Made by a program: the position numbers and the translations under genes. Shown here one piece after another: positions 1 through 6,115 of a stretch of DNA of 7,975 nt. Under the pieces are notes generated by a model. The model was not told the DNA's origin and ran no database searches. It worked only from the letters and a program-made list of their open reading frames with translations. Origin of the DNA: Mycobacterium sp. (lineage in GTDB: Bacteria; Actinomycetota; Actinomycetes; Mycobacteriales; Mycobacteriaceae); contig JAFAQO010000272.1 of assembly GCA_019246375.1 (NCBI GenBank), forward strand, positions 1-7,975, in the 5' to 3' direction. How positions within the stretch are numbered: the first letter of the stretch is position 1; the number at the start of each line of letters is the position of its first letter.

Positions 1-48
1 CGGCGGAGCGTCAGGTGGCCCGGGCGGCGGAGCTTCAGGCGGCCCGGG
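1..48 (-). repeat. Two tandem 24-bp units encoding a Pro-rich octapeptide repeat
   Basis: Positions 1-24 and 25-48 are two copies of the same 24-base unit, differing at only two positions (10 versus 34 and 16 versus 40). On the coding (minus) strand they read PGPPEAPP then PGPPDAPP. The array is cut by the window edge, so the copy number is unknown. It lies in the linker after the signal peptide of the secreted protein. Confidence 0.85.
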
Positions 49-201
49 CGCGTCCGCCGGTGCGGCGACCGCTGCCGGATCACCCGGGGGGGGTGGGTCG
101 TCTGGGTCGGCCAGCGCTGGACCAGTCCCCAGCACCAGCACTGCGGCTAGCCCAGTCGTACTCAGAGCACCGAGCAGCGTACGCCTGGTCGATCGCGACA
201 T
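1..201 (-). CDS. Secreted proline-rich protein, N-terminal part only; probable L,D-transpeptidase (Rv0192-like)
   Basis: Only the first 67 codons are present and the gene leaves the window at its left edge. The reading begins MSRSTRRTLLGALSTTGLAA, a classic Sec signal peptide: Arg-rich n-region (R3, R6, R7), hydrophobic core at about residues 9-29 and a probable cleavage after ALA-31. A low-complexity Pro/Ala/Asp tail follows (PDDPPPPGD..., then PGPPEAPP and PGPPDAPP). The start at 201 is chosen because a GGAGGT Shine-Dalgarno lies 6 nt upstream; an in-frame ATG at 207 abuts that site and is too close. In M. tuberculosis the gene beyond Rv0191 is the L,D-transpeptidase Rv0192, which makes 3-3 peptidoglycan crosslinks outside the membrane. 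The catalytic YkuD domain would be outside this window, so enzyme identity is inferred from synteny and the leader. The signal peptide itself is clear. Confidence 0.72.
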   Translation of the reverse strand, partial: MSRSTRRTLLGALSTTGLAAVLVLGTGPALADPDDPPPPGDPAAVAAPADAPGPPEAPPPGPPDAPP

Positions 202-207
202 ATGCAT

Positions 208-213
208 ACCTCC
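208..213 (-). promoter_or_regulatory. Shine-Dalgarno GGAGGT of the secreted protein gene
   Basis: On the minus strand the bases read GGAGGT, then ATGCAT, then ATG at 201. The 6-nt spacing fits the ATG at 201 and argues against the ATG at 207, which touches the site. This decides the start chosen for the exported protein. Confidence 0.7.
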
Positions 214-324
214 AGTCAAAGTCTCCGCCCAGTGTGGCATAGCGCTGCAAGCAGAAATTGCTCCCACAGCCGCCGGGCACCGGATAACGATCCGTATTTG
301 CGTGGCTGAACTGCTGAGTTAATC

Positions 325-339
325 CGCGGCGCCGCCGCG
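325..339 (-). terminator. GC-rich hairpin after the MFS stop, possible intrinsic terminator without U-tract
   Basis: CGCGGC (325-330) and GCCGCG (334-339) can form a 6-bp stem with a 3-nt loop, starting 11 nt beyond the MFS stop codon on the minus strand. No run of U follows. Mycobacterial terminators often lack a U-tract, but a short GC hairpin in a high-GC genome can also occur by chance. The rest of 208-350 shows no gene and no promoter I would defend. Confidence 0.35.
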
Positions 340-350
340 AATGTTACGGC

Positions 351-1646
351 TCATTCGATCATCGCGGGGACATCGAATATGTGCCGGCTGGTGGTCATAC
401 CGGCCAATGCAGCACCGAGCAGCACTGTCGAGGCCGCCAACATCGCCGGCACACTGCGCTCATACAGCAGTCCGCCGACCAGCGATCCAGCCATGATCCC
501 GACCTGAAAAAGCGCGACATACAGGCCCGACGCGCCGTCCGGGTCGCCAGGTGCGGTGCGCATCGCCGCCGCTTGCATCATCGGTGACATTGCGTAAGCC
601 ATCGTGCCCCACAGCACAAAAGCACCTGCGCCGATCACCACAGTCGCCGTTGTCGGCCACCTGCCGAATGCCAGCGCGGTCAACACGGCGAATGCCGTCC
701 ACAGTCCGGCCATGCAGGTCATGACGGTGGCCTTGGGCCGGCGGTCCACCGGCCGAGCCACCAGCGGCATTGCAGCCAGGCCGGCGATGCCGTAAGCCGC
801 GAGCAACCAGGCCACATTGGGCCCCCGCACGCCGACCACGTCACGGATGATCACCACAATGAACGTGTATGAGATGTAGTGAGCTGTGACAGCGATCAGC
901 GTGAGCAGGCTCACAATGACCAGTTCTTTGTTGCGGTGATGGCGCGCGACGCGGCCGACGCTGATGAGCTGCTCGGGGGTGAGCGCCATCGGGGGCAGCG
1001 TGGCTCCGACGGCCACCGTCACGACTGCGGCGGCGGCGGTGATGCATGCCACCGCTAGCCGCCAGCCCCACAGCAAGCTCATCGCCGCCGTCAACGGGCT
1101 ACCAATGACCACAGCCAGGCTGATGCCGACGTAGATGGCGGTGGTCGCACGTCCGGAATGGCTGGCGGGCACCAGCCGCGTGGCGATCGGGGCGACGACT
1201 GACAACATCAAGCCGTGCGTGATCGCGCAGAGCGCCCGGCTGCCGGCGAGCACCGCGAAGTTAGGCGCCATCGCGGAGATGAGCTGCGAGGCGGTCAAGC
1301 AGGCAAGCGAGACCAGCAGCGTCCTGCGCCGCGGCCAATGCGCTGTCCAGCGGACCAACGGAACCGTCGTCAGTGCCGCTACCAGCGCATACCATGCCAG
1401 CAGCGTGCCGACGACCGGGACGCTGACATGTAGGTCGCGGGCGATCGCCGGCAGCGCCCCCACCGGCAGGATTTCGGCGGTGACGTAGATGAACGCGGCC
1501 GATGCCAGCACCGCCAACTGCACTGCAATTCGCGGCGTCCAGGGTCCGGAGCGACCAGCTTGGCTTTCAACAGCGATCGGGCCGGTAGCAGCATCAAGCC
1601 ACCGGCGGCGCGGTCGCGCGGCTCCTTCGGTACGCGGTGCGCCCAC
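351..1646 (-). CDS. MFS efflux transporter, Rv0191-like
   Basis: This 431-residue inner-membrane protein has about 12 predicted hydrophobic helices, typical of a drug:H+ antiporter of the major facilitator superfamily. Helix 1 is near residues 40-60 (contains FIYVTAEILPVG). The loop RWTAHWPRRRTL (99-110) between helices 2 and 3 is the basic loop characteristic of the superfamily. The central cytoplasmic loop holds VARHHRNKEL (about 233-242), and GLLYERS lies near 392-398. The start is GTG at 1646; a TGA four codons upstream in frame rules out earlier starts. This gives a basic N-terminal tail of about 38 residues, somewhat longer than I recall for M. tuberculosis Rv0191 (413 aa). The gene lies 31 nt after ricR on the same strand, so co-transcription is likely. 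Rv0191 has been linked to chloramphenicol efflux in the literature as I recall it; the substrate here is unknown, and a metal or metal-ligand role is only inferred from the operon. Confidence 0.85.
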   Translation of the reverse strand: MGAPRTEGAARPRRRWLDAATGPIAVESQAGRSGPWTPRIAVQLAVLASAAFIYVTAEILPVGALPAIARDLHVSVPVVGTLLAWYALVAALTTVPLVRWTAHWPRRRTLLVSLACLTASQLISAMAPNFAVLAGSRALCAITHGLMLSVVAPIATRLVPASHSGRATTAIYVGISLAVVIGSPLTAAMSLLWGWRLAVACITAAAAVVTVAVGATLPPMALTPEQLISVGRVARHHRNKELVIVSLLTLIAVTAHYISYTFIVVIIRDVVGVRGPNVAWLLAAYGIAGLAAMPLVARPVDRRPKATVMTCMAGLWTAFAVLTALAFGRWPTTATVVIGAGAFVLWGTMAYAMSPMMQAAAMRTAPGDPDGASGLYVALFQVGIMAGSLVGGLLYERSVPAMLAASTVLLGAALAGMTTSRHIFDVPAMIE

Positions 1647-1677
1647 GGCGACTGCTCAACCGATCATCCGGCAGTGA

Positions 1678-1968
1678 TCAGGAGCGAACAAGTCGTGCAA
1701 TGGCCGCCGAGGCTTCGGCCAGCTTCGCGTCGCCGTCGTCGCCGCCCTGGGCGACCGCGCGGCTCACGCAGTGGCCGAGGTGCTCATCGAGCAAATTCAG
1801 GGCCACCGCGCGCAGTGCGCTGTTCACGGCGCTGATTTGGGTGAGCACGTCGATGCAGTACTGGTCCTCGTCGATCATCCGCGCGATCCCACGCACCTGG
1901 CCCTCGATGCGACGCAGCCGCTTCGCGTAGTTGTCTTTCTGCGACGAATAGCCGCGTGCCGATGCCAT
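1678..1968 (-). CDS. ricR: RicR, CsoR-family copper-sensing repressor
   Basis: This 96-residue protein has the all-helical CsoR/RcnR fold, with the basic DNA-contact segment KRLRRIEGQVRGIARM (16-31) near the N-terminus. Cu(I) ligands of the family are all present with canonical spacing: Cys38 (in QYCIDVL), His63 and Cys67 (in DEHLGHC). In M. tuberculosis, RicR (Rv0190) is the repressor of mymT, lpqS, mmcO and its own gene; Cu(I) binding releases it from DNA. The start at 1968 is well supported: GGGAGG sits 4 nt upstream, inside the end of the preceding lipoprotein gene, whose TAG stop directly abuts this ATG, so translation is probably coupled. RicR boxes occur in front of the operon (2578-2596) and in front of mymT (6072-6088). 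CsoR itself is the alternative paralogue, but the neighbours and operators favour RicR. Confidence 0.93.
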   Translation of the reverse strand: MASARGYSSQKDNYAKRLRRIEGQVRGIARMIDEDQYCIDVLTQISAVNSALRAVALNLLDEHLGHCVSRAVAQGGDDGDAKLAEASAAIARLVRS

Positions 1969-2553
1969 CTAGCCTCCCAGCATCTTCTTCATCTGGTCGA
2001 TCTCGCCCTGCTGTGTGCTGACCATGTGCTTGGCCATCGTGACGGCGTCGGTGTTGACCCCGTTGGAAATCTCGGTGTTGGCCATGTCGATGGCACCTTG
2101 ATGGTGACTGATCATCGACTGCAACCACAACTTGTCGAAATCTGCACCTTGCAATGATCCCAGCTTCGTCATGGTGGCTTGGTCAACCATGCCGGTCATG
2201 TCGGTGTCGGCGGGCCCGCGGGTGTCCACGTCGGACCTTGCGCTCCACTGCACCAGGAAGCCCTTGAGCATCTTGATCTCCGGCTGCTGGGACCCCGCGA
2301 TGCCGGACGCGAGCTTGATCAAGTCGGCGTTGCCGGTACGGCTTGGCACCATGGCCGCCAGGTCGAGACCCTGCTGGTGGTGCGGAATCATGTTGGCCGC
2401 GAAGGCGACATCGGCGAGGTTGTGACTGGCCGGCTGATTGCCCGGACTGCTGGTCGCGCTGTTTTTCGTCGTGGAGCCGCCACAGGCGGACAGTAGGACA
2501 GCGGCGGCGAGCGCGGCCAGAACGGCCACGGCGCGAGCGATGCATATCGGCAT
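1969..2553 (-). CDS. DUF305 lipoprotein, probable envelope copper-binding protein
   Basis: The protein is 194 residues from the ATG at 2553, or 198 from an in-frame ATG at 2565. It opens with a lipoprotein signal: basic n-region, hydrophobic stretch [13 protein letters not shown] and lipobox LSAC, with the lipidated Cys at residue 24. The mature part has two DUF305 (ferritin-like helical) motifs, [14 protein letters not shown] (55-68) and [12 protein letters not shown] (147-158). A Met/His/Gln-rich end follows ([18 protein letters not shown]). Paired HH with nearby Met is the hallmark of this family; a cyanobacterial member, CopM, is a periplasmic copper-binding protein. A GGTGG element favours the 2553 start, while a very short leader to 2565 is also possible. 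It is first in the operon with ricR, directly behind a RicR box, so copper induction is inferred. I do not recall a counterpart at this position in M. tuberculosis. The family assignment is strong; copper binding is inferred. Confidence 0.85.
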   Translation of the reverse strand: MPICIARAVAVLAALAAAVLLSACGGSTTKNSATSSPGNQPASHNLADVAFAANMIPHHQQGLDLAAMVPSRTGNADLIKLASGIAGSQQPEIKMLKGFLVQWSARSDVDTRGPADTDMTGMVDQATMTKLGSLQGADFDKLWLQSMISHHQGAIDMANTEISNGVNTDAVTMAKHMVSTQQGEIDQMKKMLGG

Positions 2554-2577
2554 ACCAGCCACCATACCGAAATCGGA

Positions 2578-2596
2578 TATACCCCAGACGGGTATA
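2578..2596 (-). promoter_or_regulatory. RicR operator of the DUF305-ricR-MFS operon
   Basis: TATACCC (2578-2584) and GGGTATA (2590-2596) form a perfect 7-bp inverted repeat around the 5-nt spacer CAGAC. This matches the TACCC-N5-GGGTA pattern known for RicR sites. It lies 12-24 nt upstream of the two candidate lipoprotein starts. On that strand it overlaps the best -10 candidate (TATATC, 2581-2576), so bound repressor would block RNA polymerase directly. On the other side it sits about 46-64 bp upstream of the ilvD start, outside the ilvD core promoter. Confidence 0.87.
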
Positions 2597-2606
2597 AAAA
2601 GGGATT

Positions 2607-2635
2607 TTGGGCGAGGATACCGCCGCGCGCATACT
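2607..2635 (+). promoter_or_regulatory. Putative ilvD promoter with leaderless start
   Basis: A -10 candidate CATACT (2630-2635) ends 6 nt before the A of the ilvD ATG at 2642, with TTGGGC (2607-2612) 17 bp upstream as a weak -35. That geometry would start transcription at the ATG itself, a leaderless arrangement common in mycobacteria. No good Shine-Dalgarno precedes the ATG. Confidence 0.42.
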
Positions 2636-2641
2636 GGGACG

Positions 2642-4372
2642 ATGGCCGAATCCGCTGACTCTGCTTCGACGCCGGCGTCGCCGTCCGTCGACCTGAAACC
2701 CCGCAGCCGGGACGTCACCGACGGTCTGGAGAAGGCCGCCGCCCGGGGGATGTTGCGGGCGGTAGGTATGGACGACGACGACTTCGCCAAGCCACAGATC
2801 GGGGTGGCGTCGTCGTGGAACGAGATCACCCCGTGCAACCTGTCGTTGGATCGGCTCGCCCAGGCCGCCAAGGAAGGGGTGTTCGCCGCGGGTGGCTATC
2901 CGCTGGAGTTCGGCACGATCTCGGTTTCCGACGGCATCTCGATGGGTCACGAGGGCATGCACTTCTCGCTGCCATCACGCGAGCTCATCGCCGACAGCGT
3001 CGAGACCGTGATGCAGGCCGAGCGACTAGACGGCTCGGTGCTGTTGGCCGGCTGCGACAAGTCGCTGCCCGGGATGATGATGGCCGCCGCACGGCTGGAT
3101 CTGGCGGCGGTGTTCCTCTACGCGGGCTCGATCCTGCCTGGGCGGGCCAAGTTGTCTGATGGCAGCGAGCGCGAGGTCACCATCATCGACGCATTCGAGG
3201 CGGTCGGCGCGTGTGCCCGCGGCCTGATACCGCGTGACGACGTCGACGCCATCGAACGCGCCATCTGCCCCGGCGAAGGCGCGTGCGGCGGGATGTACAC
3301 CGCCAACACCATGGCCTGTGCCGCCGAGGCGCTCGGGATGGCGCTCCCCGGCAGCGCGTCGCCGCCGGCGACGGACCGCCGCCGCGACGGCTTTGCGCGC
3401 CGTAGCGGTCAGGCCGTCGTCGAACTGCTGCGCCGCGGCATCACCGCGCGCGACATCCTCACCAAGGAAGCTTTCGAGAACGCGATCGCGGTAGTGATGG
3501 CATTCGGCGGCTCCACCAATGCAGTGCTGCACCTGTTGGCCATCGCCTACGAAGCCAACGTCAAGCTGTCGCTGGAAGATTTCCGTCGCATCGGCGCACA
3601 GGTGCCACACCTGGCCGACGTCAAGCCGTTCGGCCGGCATGTGATGACCGACGTCGACCGGATCGGCGGCGTGCCGGTGATCATGAAGGCGCTACTGGAT
3701 GCCGGTCTGCTGCACGGTGAGTGCCTGACGGTAACCGGCCGCACCCTAGCCGAAAACCTCGCGCACATCGCACCACCGGATCCGGATGGCAAGGTGCTGC
3801 GGGCATTGGGTAACCCGATCCACCCGACCGGCGGAATCACCATCCTCGCCGGGTCGCTGGCACCGGAGGGCGCGGTGGTCAAGACTGCCGGTTTCGACTC
3901 TGATGTGTTCGAAGGCACGGCAAGGGTTTTCGACCGCGAGCGCGCGGCGTTGGATGCCCTCGAAAACGGCACGATCACCGCCGGTGACGCCGTCGTGATC
4001 CGCTACGAAGGCCCCAAAGGCGGCCCCGGGATGCGCGAGATGCTCGCCATCACCGGTGCAATCAAGGGCGCCGGCTTGGGTAAGGACGTGCTGCTGCTGA
4101 CTGACGGCCGGTTCTCCGGCGGCACCACCGGACTGTGCGTGGGACACATCGCCCCCGAAGCGGTTGACGGTGGACCGATTGCGTTTCTGCGAGACGGCGA
4201 CCGGGTCCGGCTCGACGTCACCAAGGCCAGCCTTGATGTGTTGGTGGCAGAGGATGAATTCGCCGCGCGGCGTGCGGGTTTCACTCCCCTGCCGCCCCGC
4301 TACACCACTGGCGTGCTGGCCAAGTACATCAAGCTGGTGGGCTCCGCTGCGGTCGGCGCAGTGTGCGGGTAA
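2642..4372 (+). CDS. ilvD: Dihydroxy-acid dehydratase
   Basis: IlvD dehydrates 2,3-dihydroxy-isovalerate and 2,3-dihydroxy-3-methylvalerate to the 2-oxo acids that precede valine and isoleucine (and, via the former, leucine and pantothenate). The 576-residue length matches the M. tuberculosis enzyme (575). It carries both IlvD/Edd signatures, [11 protein letters not shown] (138-148) and [12 protein letters not shown]. Three cysteines fit the Fe-S ligands: Cys65 (TPCN), Cys138 (GCDK) and Cys215 ([12 protein letters not shown]). The C-terminus [26 protein letters not shown] is intact. The frame stays open upstream to 2438, but that stretch runs through the RicR operator and antisense to the lipoprotein gene, so the ATG at 2642 is preferred. 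Conserved sequence starts at about residue 18 ([19 protein letters not shown]). The gene is divergent from the copper operon and followed at 7 nt by a flavoenzyme gene. Its Fe-S cluster makes it a known kind of target of copper toxicity. Confidence 0.96.
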   Translation: MAESADSASTPASPSVDLKPRSRDVTDGLEKAAARGMLRAVGMDDDDFAKPQIGVASSWNEITPCNLSLDRLAQAAKEGVFAAGGYPLEFGTISVSDGISMGHEGMHFSLPSRELIADSVETVMQAERLDGSVLLAGCDKSLPGMMMAAARLDLAAVFLYAGSILPGRAKLSDGSEREVTIIDAFEAVGACARGLIPRDDVDAIERAICPGEGACGGMYTANTMACAAEALGMALPGSASPPATDRRRDGFARRSGQAVVELLRRGITARDILTKEAFENAIAVVMAFGGSTNAVLHLLAIAYEANVKLSLEDFRRIGAQVPHLADVKPFGRHVMTDVDRIGGVPVIMKALLDAGLLHGECLTVTGRTLAENLAHIAPPDPDGKVLRALGNPIHPTGGITILAGSLAPEGAVVKTAGFDSDVFEGTARVFDRERAALDALENGTITAGDAVVIRYEGPKGGPGMREMLAITGAIKGAGLGKDVLLLTDGRFSGGTTGLCVGHIAPEAVDGGPIAFLRDGDRVRLDVTKASLDVLVAEDEFAARRAGFTPLPPRYTTGVLAKYIKLVGSAAVGAVCG

Positions 4373-4379
4373 CCACGCG

Positions 4380-5363
4380 ATGGATATCGCTGATCGACTC
4401 CGGTGCGACGTTCCAGTGGCTCAGGCGGGCATGGGCGGCGGGCTGGCGGGTGCACGGTTAGCGGCTGCGGTCGCCAAGGCCGGTGGTCTTGGGACACTCG
4501 GACTGACGACTCCGAGGGGCCTGCGAGCATCCATCGATCAGGTTCGCGCCGAATCCCCCGGACGCGCCATCGCGGTGAACCTATTGGCGCCCTTCGTTCA
4601 TCGCCGCCACGTCGCGGTGTGTGTCGATGCTGGCGTCGACGTCGTGGTGCTGGCCTTCGGCGGGAAACGCGGGCTCGTCGATCACCTCCGCGACGCGGGG
4701 ATATTCGTTTTCATGATGGTTGGAACCGAACCCGAGGCACGCCGAGCTATCGCCTGGAACGCTGACGGGTTGATCGCTCAGGGGCGAGAGGCGGGCGGCC
4801 ACCTCGTGGGAATCATGCCGGCACTCGACTTCCTGCCACAGGCGCTGGCGGTGGCGGACCGGCGTCCGGTGTTTCTGGCGGGCGGGATCGCCAGCAGCGC
4901 CGACACCCGTGCGGCACTCGATGCCGGAGCCAGCGGCGTCGTCGCCGGAACCAGGTTTTTGATGACGTACGAGGCCAATGCGCATCGCGACTACAAGCAG
5001 CGAATTGCTAGCGCCGACAAGACCATTGAAACGACGCTGTTCGGTCTGAGCTGGCCGCTCCGGCACCGCGTCGTGCCGAATGCCGCCACTCGTCGGTGGT
5101 GCCGCAGTGACGGGACCGTCAAGGCGTTGCCTGCCGCCCTCAACGCGTCGAGCAGAGCGCTCTCCGCACTGGGGTATCTTGACGCCGGGGTCTTGATGCG
5201 GCTGCAATCCCCGGGCCGCCCGCTGTTCACGCCGCTGGCACCCTTGGACGGAATGCCCGATTCCTGGGTGGACCGCGCGGCACTCTACGCCGGTGAAACC
5301 GCGCTGCGCATCAGCGAAACCATTTCGGCTGAGCAGGCCGTCAAAAGTCTCACCCCAGCCTGA
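4380..5363 (+). CDS. FMN-dependent nitronate monooxygenase-like (2-nitropropane dioxygenase family) protein
   Basis: This 327-residue TIM-barrel flavoenzyme opens with VPVAQAGMGG (11-20), the family's N-terminal FMN contact region. It continues with GGLGTLGL (35-42), GREAGGHLV (135-143, including His141 at the place of the family's usual catalytic His) and LAGGIASSADTRAALDAGAS (166-185), the FMN-phosphate site. VVAGTRFLMTYEANAH..YKQRI closes the core. Known members oxidise alkyl nitronates; relatives act as FMN enoyl reductases, so the true substrate is unknown. The start at 4380 leaves a 7-nt gap to the ilvD stop with no clear Shine-Dalgarno, suggesting co-transcription and coupled translation with ilvD. 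In M. tuberculosis I recall a small membrane protein gene (Rv0188) at this place, so this is a locus difference. The gene ends one base before the opposing methyltransferase stop. Confidence 0.85.
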   Translation: MDIADRLRCDVPVAQAGMGGGLAGARLAAAVAKAGGLGTLGLTTPRGLRASIDQVRAESPGRAIAVNLLAPFVHRRHVAVCVDAGVDVVVLAFGGKRGLVDHLRDAGIFVFMMVGTEPEARRAIAWNADGLIAQGREAGGHLVGIMPALDFLPQALAVADRRPVFLAGGIASSADTRAALDAGASGVVAGTRFLMTYEANAHRDYKQRIASADKTIETTLFGLSWPLRHRVVPNAATRRWCRSDGTVKALPAALNASSRALSALGYLDAGVLMRLQSPGRPLFTPLAPLDGMPDSWVDRAALYAGETALRISETISAEQAVKSLTPA

Positions 5364-5364
5364 A

Positions 5365-6024
5365 TTACTTCACCAGCGCGAAGGCGAAACCGTCCCACTT
5401 CTTGGCTCCGACAGTCTGGATCACAGCGGTATCCAGCCGCGGGTGCTCACCCATTATCTTCAGCGTCTCACGGACTGCTTGATTCAAACGGTCGTCGGGC
5501 GCCGGCGCCAAGATATGGCCCTCGCGGATCACGTTGTCCACCACGATGACTGAGCCGGGATGGCTCAATCGGATAGCACAGTCGACGTACGCGGCATTGT
5601 TCTCCTTATCGGCGTCGATGAACACCAAATCGAAGGGGCCACCGGTGACGGTGGGCAGTGTGTCCAGCGCAGCGCCGACGATTATCTCCACCCGCTCACC
5701 GACACCGGCCCGCTGCAAGTTGGCCCTCGCGACCTCGGCATGCTTGGGCTCATATTCCAGCGTCACCACCCGCCCCTCCGGGCCTGCACCACGCGCCAGC
5801 CAGATGGTGCTGAAGCCGCCCAATGTGCCGATTTCAAGGATGCGGCGCGCCTCTATCGCGCCGGCCAGTAAGCACAGGAACTTGCCTTGTTGCGCCGACA
5901 CCGCGATAGGGGGTAACCCGGCCGCACTGCTAGCTTCCAAGGCCTCCGCCAGCACTGGATCGTCGCCGACCATTGTGTTGTCCAAGAAGGCATCGACGTC
6001 GCGGGCGGTGAGTTCCTGGGTCAT
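5365..6024 (-). CDS. Class I SAM-dependent O-methyltransferase, Rv0187-like (catechol/caffeoyl-CoA type)
   Basis: This 219-residue cytoplasmic enzyme belongs to the metal-dependent O-methyltransferase family (COMT/CCoAMT type). Visible elements: SAM motif I LEIGTLGGFSTIWLA (63-77), the acidic ribose-binding residue E90 in VVTLEYEP, and the metal and catalytic site FDLVFIDADK (131-140) with VVDNVI (161-166). Asp137, Asp163 and Asn164 are the likely divalent-cation ligands. It ends FAFALVK, typical of the family. M. tuberculosis Rv0187 has been characterised as an O-methyltransferase active on catechol-like substrates. The ATG at 6024 gives the normal length. A longer open frame to 6108 would run through both operator-like palindromes, and the extra residues do not resemble the family. 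There is no Shine-Dalgarno, but a TAGCGT -10 candidate sits 7 nt before the ATG, suggesting a leaderless mRNA. A degenerate RicR box lies just upstream. Confidence 0.9.
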   Translation of the reverse strand: MTQELTARDVDAFLDNTMVGDDPVLAEALEASSAAGLPPIAVSAQQGKFLCLLAGAIEARRILEIGTLGGFSTIWLARGAGPEGRVVTLEYEPKHAEVARANLQRAGVGERVEIIVGAALDTLPTVTGGPFDLVFIDADKENNAAYVDCAIRLSHPGSVIVVDNVIREGHILAPAPDDRLNQAVRETLKIMGEHPRLDTAVIQTVGAKKWDGFAFALVK

Positions 6025-6031
6025 GCAGTCA

Positions 6032-6037
6032 ACGCTA
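6032..6037 (-). promoter_or_regulatory. Putative -10 element of the O-methyltransferase gene
   Basis: On the minus strand TAGCGT (a TANNNT hexamer) is followed by 7 nt and then the ATG at 6024. This spacing would place the transcript start at or next to the ATG. I see no convincing -35. The degenerate RicR box at 6048-6064 would cover the -24 to -40 region of this promoter. Confidence 0.35.
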
Positions 6038-6047
6038 GCAGCCGGAC

Positions 6048-6064
6048 ATACCCAAGTCGGGTCT
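6048..6064. promoter_or_regulatory. Degenerate RicR-like box on the methyltransferase side
   Basis: ATACCC (6048-6053), spacer AAGTC and GGGTCT (6059-6064) keep the 5-nt spacing and the TACCC/GGGT core of a RicR site; the right arm has C where A is expected. It is exactly 24 bp from the perfect box at 6072-6088. It could be a second operator for mymT, a site controlling the methyltransferase, or a decayed copy. Confidence 0.5.
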
Positions 6065-6093
6065 TTACCACATACCCATAGGGGGTATATAGT
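6064..6093 (+). promoter_or_regulatory. Putative mymT promoter
   Basis: TTTACC (6064-6069, four of six matches to TTGACA) and TATAGT (6088-6093, five of six to TATAAT) are separated by 18 bp. The RicR palindrome fills this spacer. Transcription would start near 6100, leaving a leader of about 50-60 nt before mymT. Confidence 0.6.
6072..6088 (+). promoter_or_regulatory. RicR operator of mymT
   Basis: ATACCC (6072-6077) and GGGTAT (6083-6088) form a perfect 6-bp inverted repeat around ATAGG, the same TACCC-N5-GGGTA design as the site at 2578-2596. It sits between the -35 and -10 candidates of mymT, where a bound repressor would exclude RNA polymerase. In M. tuberculosis mymT is a known RicR target. 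Confidence 0.87.
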
Positions 6094-6115
6094 TCGGGCG
6101 GTAACCATCCATTAG

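Noticed and set aside
281..294. CGGAT-AACG-ATCCG inverted repeat upstream of the secreted protein gene
   Set aside because: Only a 5-bp stem, no RicR core and no clear promoter beside it; could be chance, so not annotated as an operator.
1771..2157. 128-codon plus-strand open frame opposite ricR and the lipoprotein gene
   Set aside because: It is antisense to two well-supported genes and contains no recognisable motif.
2438..2641. Upstream in-frame extension of ilvD
   Set aside because: It would cross the RicR operator and run antisense to the lipoprotein gene; the added residues do not resemble IlvD and the 2642 start gives the family length.
2566..2871. Upstream extension of the DUF305 lipoprotein into ilvD
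   Set aside because: It would bury the lipoprotein signal inside the protein, cross the operator and overlap about 230 bases of ilvD.
3026..3640. 204-codon open frame on the minus strand inside ilvD
   Set aside because: It lies wholly opposite a strongly conserved enzyme gene, has Arg/Gly/Ala-rich composition typical of a high-GC shadow frame, and shows no family motif.
4581..5207. 208-codon open frame on the minus strand inside the flavoenzyme gene
   Set aside because: Antisense shadow of a gene with clear FMN motifs; its own translation has no recognisable domain.
6025..6108. 28-codon N-terminal extension of the O-methyltransferase
   Set aside because: It passes through both operator-like palindromes and the mymT promoter; the start at 6024 gives the normal family length.
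5534..6115. 193-codon open frame on the plus strand opposite the O-methyltransferase
   Set aside because: It mirrors the methyltransferase coding strand, runs through both RicR-like boxes and the mymT promoter, and its translation has no motif.
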